Shown here: positions 17,933 to 27,811 of the stretch, in pieces | How positions within the stretch are numbered: position 1 is the stretch's first letter | How the letters are laid out: each line of letters starts with the position of its first letter | NCBI GenBank assembly: GCA_016872775.1 | Contig: VGZA01000020.1 | Location: forward strand, 1-64,000 | Reading direction: 5' to 3' | DNA length: 64,000 nt | Origin: Planctomycetota bacterium | GTDB lineage: Bacteria; Planctomycetota; Planctomycetia; Pirellulales; Pirellulaceae | The notes under the pieces: model-generated | The model's input: only the letters and a program-made list of their open reading frames with translations | Database searches by the model: none | Told to the model about the DNA's origin: nothing | Position numbers and translations under genes: made by a program

Positions 17933-19276
17933 ATGAGCGAACCGATCATCAGTGTGTCGGGATTACGCGGGATCGTGGGCGACAGTTTGACACCGGAACT
18001 GGCGATCCGGTTTTCACTGGCGTTTGCCTCCGATTTGTCCGATGGGCCGGTGGTTCTGTCGCGCGACGGTCGCACGACCGGCCGCATGCTGGCCGACCTG
18101 ATCCGCGGCGCGCTGTGTGCGGCCGGTCGATCGGTGATCGACGCCGACGTGGCCGCGACACCGACGTTGGGTGTCCTGGTTCGCGCGCGCCGGGCGGCAG
18201 GCGGAATCCAGATTTCCGCCAGCCACAATCCGCCCGAATACAACGGCCTGAAACTTTTCGCCCCGGACGGGCGGGTGTTGACCGCGGAGGCGGGACGGGT
18301 CGTGCTTCAGAAATTCCAGCAGGGGACACCGAACTGGGTTCCTTATCAGAAGATCGGCAGGGTGGAACCATGTGAGGACACCACGACCGACCACCTGGGA
18401 CTGGTGACCGCCGTGGTCGATCTGGAACGGATTCGGAGCTTTGGATACCACGTATTGCTCGACGCCAACCACGGCGCCGGCGCATTGCTTGGCCGACGGC
18501 TCCTGGAACATCTGGGCTGTCGGGTGACGGTTTTGGGAGCGGAGCCAACGGGGCTGTTCGCGCATCCTCCCGAGCCGACCGCGGAGAATCTGGTGGCGGT
18601 GGGAAAACAGGTTCGCGCGGCGAATGCGGTCGTCGGATTCTGCCAGGATCCGGATGCCGATCGGCTGGCATTGATCGACGCTTCCGGAACGTATATCGGT
18701 GAGGAATTTACGTTGGCAATCTGCGTCGACCACGTGCTGCGATCCCGCAAGGGCCCGGTCGTAACCAACTGTTCGACCAGCCGCATGACGGAGGATCTGG
18801 CGGGCCGCCACGGCGTTCCATTCTTCCGCTCAGCGGTCGGCGAGGCCAACGTCGTCGACTTGATGAAGGCGCGCGGCGCGGTTTTCGGCGGCGAGGGCAA
18901 CGGTGGGCCAATCGACCCCCAGGTCGGTTTTGTCCGCGATAGTTTTGTCGGCATGGCGCTGGTGCTGGACGCGATGTCCGTCCAAGGAGAGTCGCTGAGC
19001 CAGCTGGTTGCGCGGATCCCTCGCTATGCGATTCACAAGTCCAAGGTCGAGTTGCCTCGGGAACGGATCGCAGCCGCGCTGGAGGCGCTGGCCGCCAGTG
19101 AGCCGGATGCGGCTTGCGACCGCCTGGATGGACTGCGTCTCGACTGGCCCGGCAAATGGCTCCTGGTTCGGGCCAGCAACACGGAACCGATCGTGCGGGC
19201 GATCAGTGAAGCTCCGACCGCGGCGGAAGCCGCCGAGTTGTGCGAACGGGCCGATCGCGTGCTGCGCAGTGTGTAA
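17933..19276 (+). CDS. phosphohexomutase (phosphoglucosamine/phosphomannomutase family)
   Basis: A 447-residue alpha-D-phosphohexomutase that interconverts hexose 1- and 6-phosphates through a phosphoserine. The active serine is Ser97 in the SASHNPPEYNGLK motif. The metal site is CQDPDADRLALID, the sugar-specificity loop is GGEGNGGPI, and the C-terminal phosphate site is RASNTEPIVR. The GEGNGG loop and overall length resemble GlmM and PMM/PGM enzymes; I cannot decide which from sequence alone, so no symbol is given. ATG 17933 has GGGGCGAGA upstream. Confidence 0.9.
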   Translation: MSEPIISVSGLRGIVGDSLTPELAIRFSLAFASDLSDGPVVLSRDGRTTGRMLADLIRGALCAAGRSVIDADVAATPTLGVLVRARRAAGGIQISASHNPPEYNGLKLFAPDGRVLTAEAGRVVLQKFQQGTPNWVPYQKIGRVEPCEDTTTDHLGLVTAVVDLERIRSFGYHVLLDANHGAGALLGRRLLEHLGCRVTVLGAEPTGLFAHPPEPTAENLVAVGKQVRAANAVVGFCQDPDADRLALIDASGTYIGEEFTLAICVDHVLRSRKGPVVTNCSTSRMTEDLAGRHGVPFFRSAVGEANVVDLMKARGAVFGGEGNGGPIDPQVGFVRDSFVGMALVLDAMSVQGESLSQLVARIPRYAIHKSKVELPRERIAAALEALAASEPDAACDRLDGLRLDWPGKWLLVRASNTEPIVRAISEAPTAAEAAELCERADRVLRSV

Positions 19277-19478
19277 GCCATCGGTTCCGGGGATTGTTCA
19301 ATTCGTGGTTATTATTCCGATCGCGACGTCGTCCGTCGTCTTCTCAGCTTGAATTCCACAGGTTTGGAAGCGTAGACTCAAGGACAGGTAAGACCCGGAT
19401 CGGGTTGTTTTCGGCCGGGCGGCCAATCGGTCGTTCGGCTGGGATTGGGGCCAGCAATTTGTATGAGCAGGTTCGACC

Positions 19479-20843
19479 ATGATTGAACTCGGCGGCGGTG
19501 GTGTTGGCGGAGGCCGGATAGCCCGCCGCGGATTCCTGCGGTTCGGGTCGTTGGGCTTCGCCGGATTTTCGCTGGCGGACTGGTTACGCTCGCAAAAAAA
19601 CGCGCTGGGTGCGGACGCTTCGCAGCGGTCGCGAAATCCGCGCTCCATAATCCTGTTCTGGATGGCTGGCGGACCTTCGCACTTGGATATGTACGATTTG
19701 AAGCCTGACGCACCGGCGGAGGTGCGAGGCCCCTTTCGCCCGATCGATACGCGACTGCCCGGACTGCAAGTGTGCGAACTGATGCCGCGGCACGCCGCGA
19801 TCGCGGATCGACTTGCGGTGGTGCGATCGATCTCCCACGAGCATGGCAATCACGACGACGCGTCCCATTGGATGCAGACCGGCTACCCGCTGCTTGATGC
19901 TCGGCAACGCGGGCAGACGCACCCTTGTCAGGGTTCGGTGATCGCTGCGTTGCGCGGCGCGAATCAGACCGATATGCCACCCTATGTATGTATTCCGGAG
20001 GATTACCGGCGGCACCTGGGCTTCTATCAGTCGGCGGCCTACTTGAGTTCACGATTCAACGCTGTCAACGCCGGAGGTGACCCAAGCCTGGGAAACTATC
20101 GGCCGCCCGATTTCCGATTACCCGAAGAATTGACGCTGGATCGACTGCATGATCGGCGGTTGCTGCGACAGTCGTTCGATCAGTTTCGACGGACTTTGGG
20201 GGCGAGTGAAGCCTATGCCGCCTTGGACGATTCCTACCGCGAGGCGATCGACTTGATTACAGGTCGGCGAGCGCGCGAAGCTTTTGACCTGGCGGCGGAG
20301 CCTGATGCGTTGAAGCAACGTTACGGCCGGCACGCCTACGGCCAGTCGGCACTGCTGGCGCGACGGCTTGTGCAGGCGGGAGTGACGTTTGTCACGATCA
20401 ATCTCTACGAGAAGGATGTCGATTGGTGGGATGATCATTACACGATCGAGGTGAATTTACGCAAACGTCTGCCGCTGTACGATCAAGCTTTGGCTGCGCT
20501 GATCGAGGACCTCGACGACCGCGGCATGTCCCAGGATGTGATGGTGGCGGCGTTTGGCGAATTTGGCCGTGCACCGCGCATCGATGCCGGCGCGGGTCGC
20601 GGGCACTGGCCCGGCGCGATGGCGGCGGTGCTCTGCGGCGGCGGAATACGCGGCGGGCAGATTGTCGGTTCGACGACGGCCGATGGCGGTCGACCGCTCG
20701 ACCGACCGTTGACCCCTGGCTGCCTGCTGGCGACCATGTATCACGCGATCGGCGTCGATCCCGACCAGTCGCTGCCCGACCGGCAAAATCGCCCCGTGCC
20801 GCTGTTGCCCGAGGGGCAACCGATTCGGGAACTTGTGGGATGA
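19479..20843 (+). CDS. DUF1501 protein, Tat-exported
   Basis: A 454-residue member of DUF1501, a sulfatase/alkaline-phosphatase-like family abundant in Planctomycetota. After a Gly-rich lead, a twin-arginine signal (ARRGFLRFGSLGF, about 18-30) is followed by a helix. Family blocks are WMAGGPSHLDMYDLKP, LPGLQVCELMPRHA, YGQSALLARRLVQAGVTFV, and the C-terminal FGEFGRAPRI with GRGHWPGAMAAVLCGGGIRGG. Substrates of DUF1501 proteins are not established. Unusually for the family, the next gene is a sugar-dehydrogenase/cytochrome fusion and not a DUF1549/DUF1553 protein. Confidence 0.9.
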   Translation: MIELGGGGVGGGRIARRGFLRFGSLGFAGFSLADWLRSQKNALGADASQRSRNPRSIILFWMAGGPSHLDMYDLKPDAPAEVRGPFRPIDTRLPGLQVCELMPRHAAIADRLAVVRSISHEHGNHDDASHWMQTGYPLLDARQRGQTHPCQGSVIAALRGANQTDMPPYVCIPEDYRRHLGFYQSAAYLSSRFNAVNAGGDPSLGNYRPPDFRLPEELTLDRLHDRRLLRQSFDQFRRTLGASEAYAALDDSYREAIDLITGRRAREAFDLAAEPDALKQRYGRHAYGQSALLARRLVQAGVTFVTINLYEKDVDWWDDHYTIEVNLRKRLPLYDQALAALIEDLDDRGMSQDVMVAAFGEFGRAPRIDAGAGRGHWPGAMAAVLCGGGIRGGQIVGSTTADGGRPLDRPLTPGCLLATMYHAIGVDPDQSLPDRQNRPVPLLPEGQPIRELVG

Positions 20844-20882
20844 CATTCCGCTGGCTCAAGGCAACTCAAAGGAAGACGGATC

Positions 20883-23168
20883 ATGGGGAATCGGATCGGA
20901 GCGTTGGGGACGATAGCGATCGGGTTGTTGGGGCTGGCGGCGGCGAACGGTGGTGACACCGCGCCCAAGCGACGCGCCTCTGGACTAGACAAAAGGGTTC
21001 CCTGGACCAGTTCTCGCGTCCACGGGACACCCGATCCGGCTCCACCGTTTCGCGCCCAGAATGCTTTTCCCAAATTGCGGTTTCACGAGCCGCTGGTGCT
21101 GGCTCAAGTGCCTGGACTGCCGCGGTTGGCGGTCGCCGAACGGCCGGGACGTGTGCTTACGTTCGATAATCGGCGGGATGTCGCCGCCGCCGAACTGATG
21201 CTCGATATCAAACGCCCCGTGTACGGAATGGCGTTTCATCCCCAATTCGCGACGAATGGATACCTGTACCTGACGTCGATTGTCGATCCGGCCGAATCGC
21301 CGCGGGGAAGCCGTATCTCCCGATTCACCGTTTCCCGACCCGACCAACTGCCGCTGCAAGCCGACGCCGGTTCCGAAAAAGTGATTTTCGAATGGCCTTC
21401 GGGCGGCCACAACGGAGGTTGCCTGCAGTTTGGCCCGGATGGCTTCCTCTATCTTGCCACCGGGGACGGCAGCGGGATCGCCGATCAGTTGGAAACAGGG
21501 CAGGACCTGACCGATTTACTGGGGGCGATCGTCCGCATTGACGTCGATCGTCCGGCGGGCGGACGTGATTATGGAATTCCCGCGGATAATCCGTTTGTCG
21601 ATCTGGCGCGCGCTCGACCGGAAATCTACTCGTACGGGCATCGTCAGGTCTGGCGGTTTTCGTTTGATCGGCAGGGCCGTCTCTGGGCCGGAGAAGTTGG
21701 TCAGGATCTCTGGGAGATGATTTACCTCGTGCAAAAAGGCGGAAATTATGGTTGGAGCGTTCAGGAAGGCGCCCATCCGTTCCGCCCCGAACGCAAACGT
21801 GGTCCGACTCCGATCCTGACTCCGCTGGTCGAGCACCCGCATTCCGACTTCCGTTCGATTACCGGCGGCTACGTGACGGAGAGCATGCGGATTCCCGAGC
21901 TGCGTGGCACGTATATCTACGGTGACTACGACACCGGCCGGATCTGGGGATTGAAGTACGATGGCAAGTCGGTCAGCGAGCATCGGGAATTGGAAGACAC
22001 TCAATTGCGAGTTGTTGCCTTCGGCCAGGATGCGGCGGGCGAGGTATTTTTTGTCGATTTCGCTGGCGGCGGCATTCATTGGCTGGTTCCCGCGCCTCCG
22101 ACGGTCGAATCCACGGACGATTTTCCACGCAAGCTGAGCCAGACCGGCCTGTTCAGTTCCACCAGGGATCTGACTCCGGCGTCCGGCGTGATTCCTTATT
22201 CCGTGAATTCAGAACTTTGGTCGGACGGCGCGATCAAGGAGCGTTATCTGGCGGTCCCTGGCGACGAGAAGATTGAATTCGACACGGTGCTCTATCCGAA
22301 TGGTGCGCCGGGCGCGGAACCGGGTTGGCGGTTTCCCCACGACACGGTGCTCGTCAAGACATTTTCGCTGGAGCTGGAACCGGGCAAGCCGGAGAGTCGC
22401 CGCAGGTTGGAAACGCGGTTGTTACATCATAAGCATATGCCGGGGACGGAGGAGTACGGCGACCAGTATTGGCTGGGTTACACCTATGTCTGGAACGACG
22501 AGCAGACCGACGCGGAGTTACTTGGCCCGCAGGGCCTGGACCGCAAATTCACGATTCGAGAACGGGGCGCGAGTCGCGAACAGACCTGGCATTTTCCCAG
22601 CCGCGCCGAATGCACGCTCTGCCACACCATGGCGGCCAAGTACGCGCTGGGGGTCAATACGCTGCAGATGAACCGCGACCATAACTACGGAGGCGTCGTC
22701 GCCAACCAGTTGGAGACTCTGAACCATATCGGGATGTTCACAGAGCCGATGCCCAAACCGGCCTCGAATTATCCGCGTCTCGCCGACTACCGTGACGCGT
22801 CGCAGGATCTGCATCTCCGCGCGCGTTCGTATTTACACTCGAATTGCTCGCATTGCCATCGCAAGTGGGGCGGCGGCAACGCCGACTTTATACTGCTGGC
22901 CTCCTTGTCGCTGAAGGAAACGGGGATTCTCGGCACCCGCGCGGGGCAGGGAACGTTCGATATTCCCGAAGCGCGGATTCTTCAACCGGGTCGGCCCGAC
23001 CGGTCGCTGATCCTCGCCCGCATGGGCAAGCTAGGCCTGGGACGCATGCCCCACGTGGCATCCACCGTGGTGGACAACGATGCGCTGCAGTTGCTCGAGG
23101 CCTGGATTCGCGCCACCCATTCCGCGGAAGTGCGGGAGCGTACAGGAGTGATCCCCGGTCAACCGTGA
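20883..23168 (+). CDS. PQQ-type sugar dehydrogenase fused to diheme cytochrome domain
   Basis: A 761-residue secreted redox protein. The signal peptide covers about residues 1-25. Residues about 55-400 form a glucose/sorbosone dehydrogenase beta-propeller: LPRLAVAERPG, GHNGGCLQFGPDGFLYLATG with the catalytic-type His, YSYGHRQVWRFSFD, VGQDLWEMIYLVQKGGNYGW and GTYIYGDYDTGRIWGLKYD. Residues about 410-760 are a domain of the HNE_0200 type (SQTGLFSS..., PYSVNSELWSDGA), with two heme c motifs, CTLCH (about 577) and CSHCH (about 655). Electrons from substrate oxidation could therefore pass inside one chain to bound heme; this is an inference from the domain order. It sits 39 bases after a DUF1501 gene. 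Confidence 0.88.
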   Translation: MGNRIGALGTIAIGLLGLAAANGGDTAPKRRASGLDKRVPWTSSRVHGTPDPAPPFRAQNAFPKLRFHEPLVLAQVPGLPRLAVAERPGRVLTFDNRRDVAAAELMLDIKRPVYGMAFHPQFATNGYLYLTSIVDPAESPRGSRISRFTVSRPDQLPLQADAGSEKVIFEWPSGGHNGGCLQFGPDGFLYLATGDGSGIADQLETGQDLTDLLGAIVRIDVDRPAGGRDYGIPADNPFVDLARARPEIYSYGHRQVWRFSFDRQGRLWAGEVGQDLWEMIYLVQKGGNYGWSVQEGAHPFRPERKRGPTPILTPLVEHPHSDFRSITGGYVTESMRIPELRGTYIYGDYDTGRIWGLKYDGKSVSEHRELEDTQLRVVAFGQDAAGEVFFVDFAGGGIHWLVPAPPTVESTDDFPRKLSQTGLFSSTRDLTPASGVIPYSVNSELWSDGAIKERYLAVPGDEKIEFDTVLYPNGAPGAEPGWRFPHDTVLVKTFSLELEPGKPESRRRLETRLLHHKHMPGTEEYGDQYWLGYTYVWNDEQTDAELLGPQGLDRKFTIRERGASREQTWHFPSRAECTLCHTMAAKYALGVNTLQMNRDHNYGGVVANQLETLNHIGMFTEPMPKPASNYPRLADYRDASQDLHLRARSYLHSNCSHCHRKWGGGNADFILLASLSLKETGILGTRAGQGTFDIPEARILQPGRPDRSLILARMGKLGLGRMPHVASTVVDNDALQLLEAWIRATHSAEVRERTGVIPGQP

Positions 23169-23217
23169 GGAGGAGCTGCCAGGGACACGGTTGTTCGGTG
23201 TGGCGTGCCGGGACGAT

Positions 23218-24246
23218 TCAAGCGTTGTGGCGGATGGTGATGATATCACCGTCGCGGATCACGTAGTCCTTGGGTTCCTGGCGCATCAGGTTTTGGGCTT
23301 TGATTTCCCGTTCGCTGCCGAGGCGGAACAGGTCATCGCAGGTCATCGTCTCGGCGCGTACGAAACCCCGTGCCAGGTCGGTATGGATCGCGCCGGCGGC
23401 TTCGACCGCCGTCGACCCGCGGCGGATCAACCAGGTTCGGATCTCCTTTTCGCCGGCGGTGAAAAAGACCATCTGGCCGGAGGCATCCATGATCCGCTGG
23501 ATCAGTTCCTGCCGGTCAAGGACCATCACGCCCATTTCGGCGCAGAACTCGCCCCGCTCCGCTTCCTCCATCCGAGACAGGTCGCGTTGCATTGCCACGG
23601 AGACGGCGGCCGACGGCACTTCCGGCCCCGCGATCTGCGGGAAGCGACCGGGATTCGATTCCAGTTCGGACGTGTTGAAGATCACGAAACGGGGCTTGCG
23701 CGCGAATAGCTGGAACGACTTGATGGCACGTTCCTGTTCTGGCGTGAGCGGGATGGTATGCAGCGGCTGACCGCCTTCGATCATTTTCAGCAGCGGTTCC
23801 AGCGCTTCCAGTTCCTCAACCTGTTCCTCCCGATTGGCGCGGGGCTTCTTGACCGCGTCCCGCAGCCGTTCAACCCGGCCCGAAACGATATCCAGGTCGG
23901 CGATCAGCAGATCGTCGGCAAAGTTGCGCAAGTCCGCCGCCGGATCGGTAGCGTCGTAGGCGGCCACAACGACAATCAGGCAGCCGGCCTCCCGAATCAA
24001 TGCCAGTTTTTGGGCGCTGCCTTCGTGGGATCGGCTGAGCCCGGGCGTATCGACGATCTCCAGCCGTGCATGCGTTTCTTTCTTCGGCTTGTAGATTTCG
24101 TAAAGCCGTTTCATGCGCGGATCGAGCACCTCGGTCATGTGACTCTGGGTGACGTGCGCAAGAGCTGGATCGGCGTCAACGCCGGTGAGCCAGGAGAACA
24201 GAGTGCTTTTACCCGAGCCTTGATAGCCGACAATACCGATTTTCAT
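23218..24246 (-). CDS. YchF-like GTPase/ATPase with TGS domain
   Basis: A 342-residue P-loop NTPase of the Obg/YchF branch. The C-terminal TGS domain (about 275-342: IHTDLARGFVRAETMTCDDL through DYVIRDGDIITIR) is very close to YchF. The G domain diverges: G1 reads GYQGSGKSTLF where YchF has PNVGKST, G3 reads VDTPGL instead of VDIAGL, and the base-specificity motif is FNTSE (NxxE type, which favours ATP in YchF). It is therefore a paralogue and not the housekeeping YchF. The ATG at 24246 overlaps the stop of the transglutaminase gene by four bases, which couples it to the MoxR/DUF58/TgpA operon. Confidence 0.85.
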   Translation of the reverse strand: MKIGIVGYQGSGKSTLFSWLTGVDADPALAHVTQSHMTEVLDPRMKRLYEIYKPKKETHARLEIVDTPGLSRSHEGSAQKLALIREAGCLIVVVAAYDATDPAADLRNFADDLLIADLDIVSGRVERLRDAVKKPRANREEQVEELEALEPLLKMIEGGQPLHTIPLTPEQERAIKSFQLFARKPRFVIFNTSELESNPGRFPQIAGPEVPSAAVSVAMQRDLSRMEEAERGEFCAEMGVMVLDRQELIQRIMDASGQMVFFTAGEKEIRTWLIRRGSTAVEAAGAIHTDLARGFVRAETMTCDDLFRLGSEREIKAQNLMRQEPKDYVIRDGDIITIRHNA

Positions 24247-26609
24247 CCCAACTCCCGCGCCGAGGCTCGTTGCTCCAACCCGCTCCGTATTTCCAGCAGG
24301 TGATGTTCTATCGCTTGGGTTTGCGTTTTGTCCAGGGTGGACCCGCCAAAGCGGACCTGATAGAAGGCGCGGATAATGCGGCGGCATGGATCGATCAACT
24401 CTGGTGCGCGTTCCGCGAGCAGGTTCACCAGCTGCCGGCCAAACTCCTCGGGAGTCTGCGAAGCCGCGCGGCGCCAGCCGTGGCGGGCCATGACCCGTTC
24501 GAATTGAAGATAGAACTCCGTCATGCGGCGATGGCGATCCGGAACGGTTTCCCTTGACAGTCGCAACTTGATTTGCATCCGGCGCCACCAGGAGGCCAGC
24601 CGCGCCCCGTACCATTGACGCATTCGCAGAACGATCCAGGTTGCGAGCACCAGTATGATTGCCACCAGACTTACCCGCCAGATTTGAGCCCAGATCGATC
24701 GTTCCGAAGCGTGCCATGATTGCCAGAGCGAATTCAAGATCACGTCGTAGTTAATCGAGGCCAGCATATACTCGGCCAACTCGTCCGGCCCAAGCTCGGT
24801 GCCGCGTCGAGTTGCCTGCGGATGGAAGCCGAGCACATAGTCGTTCCAGAGAAATTGGGCATAGTCCAATACATTTCCCAGTCGATCGAGAAACGACATT
24901 TCGGGTGCGGTCGCCAGGAAGGCGGAACTGCCGGGGGTCGGGTCCAATCGCAACCATCCGCCCGAGGGATAGTTGGACACGTCGACGATCCCGGCCGCCA
25001 GCAGGTCGGTGGGGCGCATGTAGACCTCGACCCAGGCGTGCGCATCCGATTGCCGAACCAGATAATAGTCCCCTAGACGGTTGTATTCGCCGCCGTGGTA
25101 TCCGACGACGAGCCGAGCGGGGATCCCCTGGGTTCGCAGCATCAGCGCCAGCGCACTTGCGAAATACTCGCAGTGTCCCTGCTTATGATTTGCGACGAAG
25201 TCCTCGATCGGATCGAGTTCCTCGTTGCGGGCGAAATTGAAATTCAGCGTATATTGGTATCTCCCCGATTCGGTGAAATGCCTCTCCAGCGCCTTGGCCT
25301 GTTTGTACCAGTCCATTCCCTCACTCTGTTCCGCGCGCAACACTTCATCGGCGACCCGACGCAAGATCGGGAATTGTTCGCGAAATTGCCGTTCCTCATT
25401 GTCGTTCATCAAGGGCCGAGGTCCGGAAATCGGGACGACCTGCATCGATCGGCCACCGCGAAGGCCGTCGGTGCCGAGAGTGTAATAGAAAGGTTGGGCG
25501 CTTGGTGTCGAGTCGCGTGGGGGCGAGAGACGCACGATCCGGCCATTCGCATTGTCCATGAACAGTTCCGGCGGCGTGCCTGCGACGGCCCGGGGCGGAA
25601 ATACCGAGAACACCGTGCTGTCGGTCGTGGGGGCGAGGTAGATATGCTGCAGAACGATGTTATTCGACGTCGTGGCAGCCGGCACTTTTACCAGCGTGTC
25701 CTGCTGGGACGGCTGCCAGACCGCCGAACGATCGCGTTGGCTGTAGTTGGTGAGCACCAGTCCACGGAAGTATGGTTCCTCGACCAGAATGTACGGGTTA
25801 CCGCTGCGGGCTTCCTCGAGTCCAACCCGCATTGCGATCTCGTCGCTCTGCAGCACTTTCCCCATTTCGTCGAGCGAAACCCGGGGCGAAAAGCCGACCG
25901 TCGACTGCCGAGCGCCCCGCCCGGACTGCCACGATAGATTCGGCACGCGTCGCATTGCGTAGAAAGCAAACACGGCAAAGACGACGGAGATCAGGCAAAT
26001 CGCGCCGATCTGGCGCATGAACGGAAAACAAAGCAACTGCCCGTCGGTGAGTGCCGGTTCCACGACCAGCGCATCGCCGCGGATCCAAGCCTGCGAATTG
26101 TCGGATTCGCTGCCGGTCGAATTGGCTGTCAAGCGAGTCCCCGCCGGTGCCGTTTCGCGTAACACGTAGAACAAGGTCAACGTGACAAAATTCAGGATCA
26201 TGAATACGACCAGCAGCATGCCAAATTCGACGCCGACATTCAATGCGGCCGCCACAACCACCTCCAGCAGGCTCAGCACGATCAGCAGCCAGTAAATGCT
26301 ATGCCGCTTTTCCAGATAGAGCAGCATCACCTGCAGGAAGATCAGCAGGTTGGTTATTGTCTCCAGGCGGTTGCGATCCTCCCGTCCAGCAATGTTGGAG
26401 AACGAATAGACCAGGAACAACAGCGTGGCGGTGCCGGCGACAGGGCGGCCGATTCCGAATCCCAGCGTGTCGGTGAAGAACAGCGATGTGACGGCGACCA
26501 GCGCCATCGCCAGCGGATAGACAATGTCACCCTTGCCCAGCCCCAGGAAGATCGAGCCGAGAACGGTGAGCAGCGCGACGCTGATCTGAAAAATACGTTC
26601 GACTTTCAT
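24243..26609 (-). CDS. TgpA-like transglutaminase membrane protein
   Basis: A 788-residue protein with the TgpA layout: about six N-terminal membrane helices (1-220), an extracytoplasmic region with a transglutaminase-like cysteine-protease fold, another helix (about 645-665) and a cytoplasmic DUF4129-like tail. The catalytic triad is visible: Cys480 in GHCEYFASALALMLR, His524 in SDAHAWVEVY and Asp556 in LRLDPTP. Such proteins act on peptides or the cell envelope, and the exact reaction differs among members. It follows the DUF58 gene by 24 bases and overlaps the downstream GTPase gene by ATGA. Confidence 0.92.
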   Translation of the reverse strand: MKVERIFQISVALLTVLGSIFLGLGKGDIVYPLAMALVAVTSLFFTDTLGFGIGRPVAGTATLLFLVYSFSNIAGREDRNRLETITNLLIFLQVMLLYLEKRHSIYWLLIVLSLLEVVVAAALNVGVEFGMLLVVFMILNFVTLTLFYVLRETAPAGTRLTANSTGSESDNSQAWIRGDALVVEPALTDGQLLCFPFMRQIGAICLISVVFAVFAFYAMRRVPNLSWQSGRGARQSTVGFSPRVSLDEMGKVLQSDEIAMRVGLEEARSGNPYILVEEPYFRGLVLTNYSQRDRSAVWQPSQQDTLVKVPAATTSNNIVLQHIYLAPTTDSTVFSVFPPRAVAGTPPELFMDNANGRIVRLSPPRDSTPSAQPFYYTLGTDGLRGGRSMQVVPISGPRPLMNDNEERQFREQFPILRRVADEVLRAEQSEGMDWYKQAKALERHFTESGRYQYTLNFNFARNEELDPIEDFVANHKQGHCEYFASALALMLRTQGIPARLVVGYHGGEYNRLGDYYLVRQSDAHAWVEVYMRPTDLLAAGIVDVSNYPSGGWLRLDPTPGSSAFLATAPEMSFLDRLGNVLDYAQFLWNDYVLGFHPQATRRGTELGPDELAEYMLASINYDVILNSLWQSWHASERSIWAQIWRVSLVAIILVLATWIVLRMRQWYGARLASWWRRMQIKLRLSRETVPDRHRRMTEFYLQFERVMARHGWRRAASQTPEEFGRQLVNLLAERAPELIDPCRRIIRAFYQVRFGGSTLDKTQTQAIEHHLLEIRSGLEQRASARELG

Positions 26610-26633
26610 ACGACAACCGTGGTCCGAATTTTC

Positions 26634-27797
26634 TCAGGACTCGCCCAAAAACAGTTGCTTGAATCGTGAGGAACCGACTTCGATCCATTGCAGTTCCGTA
26701 CCGTCGGCCACCGCAGGCATCTGGGGGTCAGGCGCTCGCGTACTGGCGACGATGACCTTGGTCCCGCTGGAGGCGTTGCGCAGGGAGGCCAAATTCAGCT
26801 TCGCGGGTTCGTACCCGCTTCCGGGTTGGACCTCCGCAAGGTACTCGAGGACTTCCCGTGCCAACAACGGCGAAGCGGCGCGATCCCAGCTGCGCGTCTC
26901 CTGGCCGACGATCGCCAACGTCAGGTTGCCCGCCGCCCGGTGGCAGATATCGGCGACGATCGTGCCGGCGAAACTGACGGTCCATTCGACGGCCAGCTGG
27001 TGACGCTCCTCCGCGGTTGACGGGTTCCAGAGATCGACGATCAGAATCAGGTCCTTGTTCCGGCGCTGTTCGAACTGCAGGACCGCCATCCCGCCGATCT
27101 TGGCGGAAGTTCTCCAATGGATCCAGCGTCGGCTGTCGCCAGGTCGCCACTCGCGCAGCCCGTAATAATCACCTTCGGAGAAACCTCGGCGCTGTGCTGT
27201 CGCCCGAGTCCGTTCCGACTGCTGGCCCTCCGATTCCCTCGCGCCGATGAATTGCGACCACTGCGAAGTGAGTCGTCCCAGCCGGGGCGTCACCAGGATT
27301 TCGTCGACGAGGTTGATCGCGCGCTCTCCGGCGACGAAGCCCCAGGGAAAACGAGTGGAAACCGCGGACGCGGTGATTTGGATCCGGCCGCGCCGCGTCG
27401 GGCGAACCGCGTAATGCGTCCGGACCGTCGTGCCGGCGGGAACGGACGGGATCAGCACCCGCGAAACGCGGATGTCCGACGTCGTTATCGGATTCAGCGA
27501 TTCCACGCGATCGCGGACTTCCAGCGCCCAGGATGCCAAGCGCCGGCGCCGATTCTCCACCAGCAATTCGACACCCAGTGGCATTCCCGCTTCCACACTC
27601 GACGCCACGCGGCGCGACACCCGCAAGTTCGAAAGCGTCGCCGTGACGATCCGCCAGCTGAAGACGATCGGGCCAATCATGATCGCCGCGATCACCAGCA
27701 ACAGATTGACTTCACGGAAAACCGCGCCGCCAATCACAAACAACAGCATGAACAGGTAATAGACGCCTTCGCGGGTCAGGCGAGTGGGATGTGCCAT
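26634..27797 (-). CDS. DUF58 protein
   Basis: A 387-residue protein with two N-terminal membrane helices (about 12-50) and a soluble part carrying the DUF58 signature block EGDYYGLREWRPGDSRRWIH followed by WRTSAK, then a von Willebrand A-like remainder (LILIVDLWNP). DUF58 proteins regularly accompany MoxR ATPases and transglutaminase-like proteins. The MoxR partner is thought to remodel or activate them, but the function of this set is not known. The ATG at 27797 starts MAHPTRLT, 14 bases after the MoxR stop. Confidence 0.9.
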   Translation of the reverse strand: MAHPTRLTREGVYYLFMLLFVIGGAVFREVNLLLVIAAIMIGPIVFSWRIVTATLSNLRVSRRVASSVEAGMPLGVELLVENRRRRLASWALEVRDRVESLNPITTSDIRVSRVLIPSVPAGTTVRTHYAVRPTRRGRIQITASAVSTRFPWGFVAGERAINLVDEILVTPRLGRLTSQWSQFIGARESEGQQSERTRATAQRRGFSEGDYYGLREWRPGDSRRWIHWRTSAKIGGMAVLQFEQRRNKDLILIVDLWNPSTAEERHQLAVEWTVSFAGTIVADICHRAAGNLTLAIVGQETRSWDRAASPLLAREVLEYLAEVQPGSGYEPAKLNLASLRNASSGTKVIVASTRAPDPQMPAVADGTELQWIEVGSSRFKQLFLGES

Positions 27798-27811
27798 GGC
27801 AGGACCAGCTA

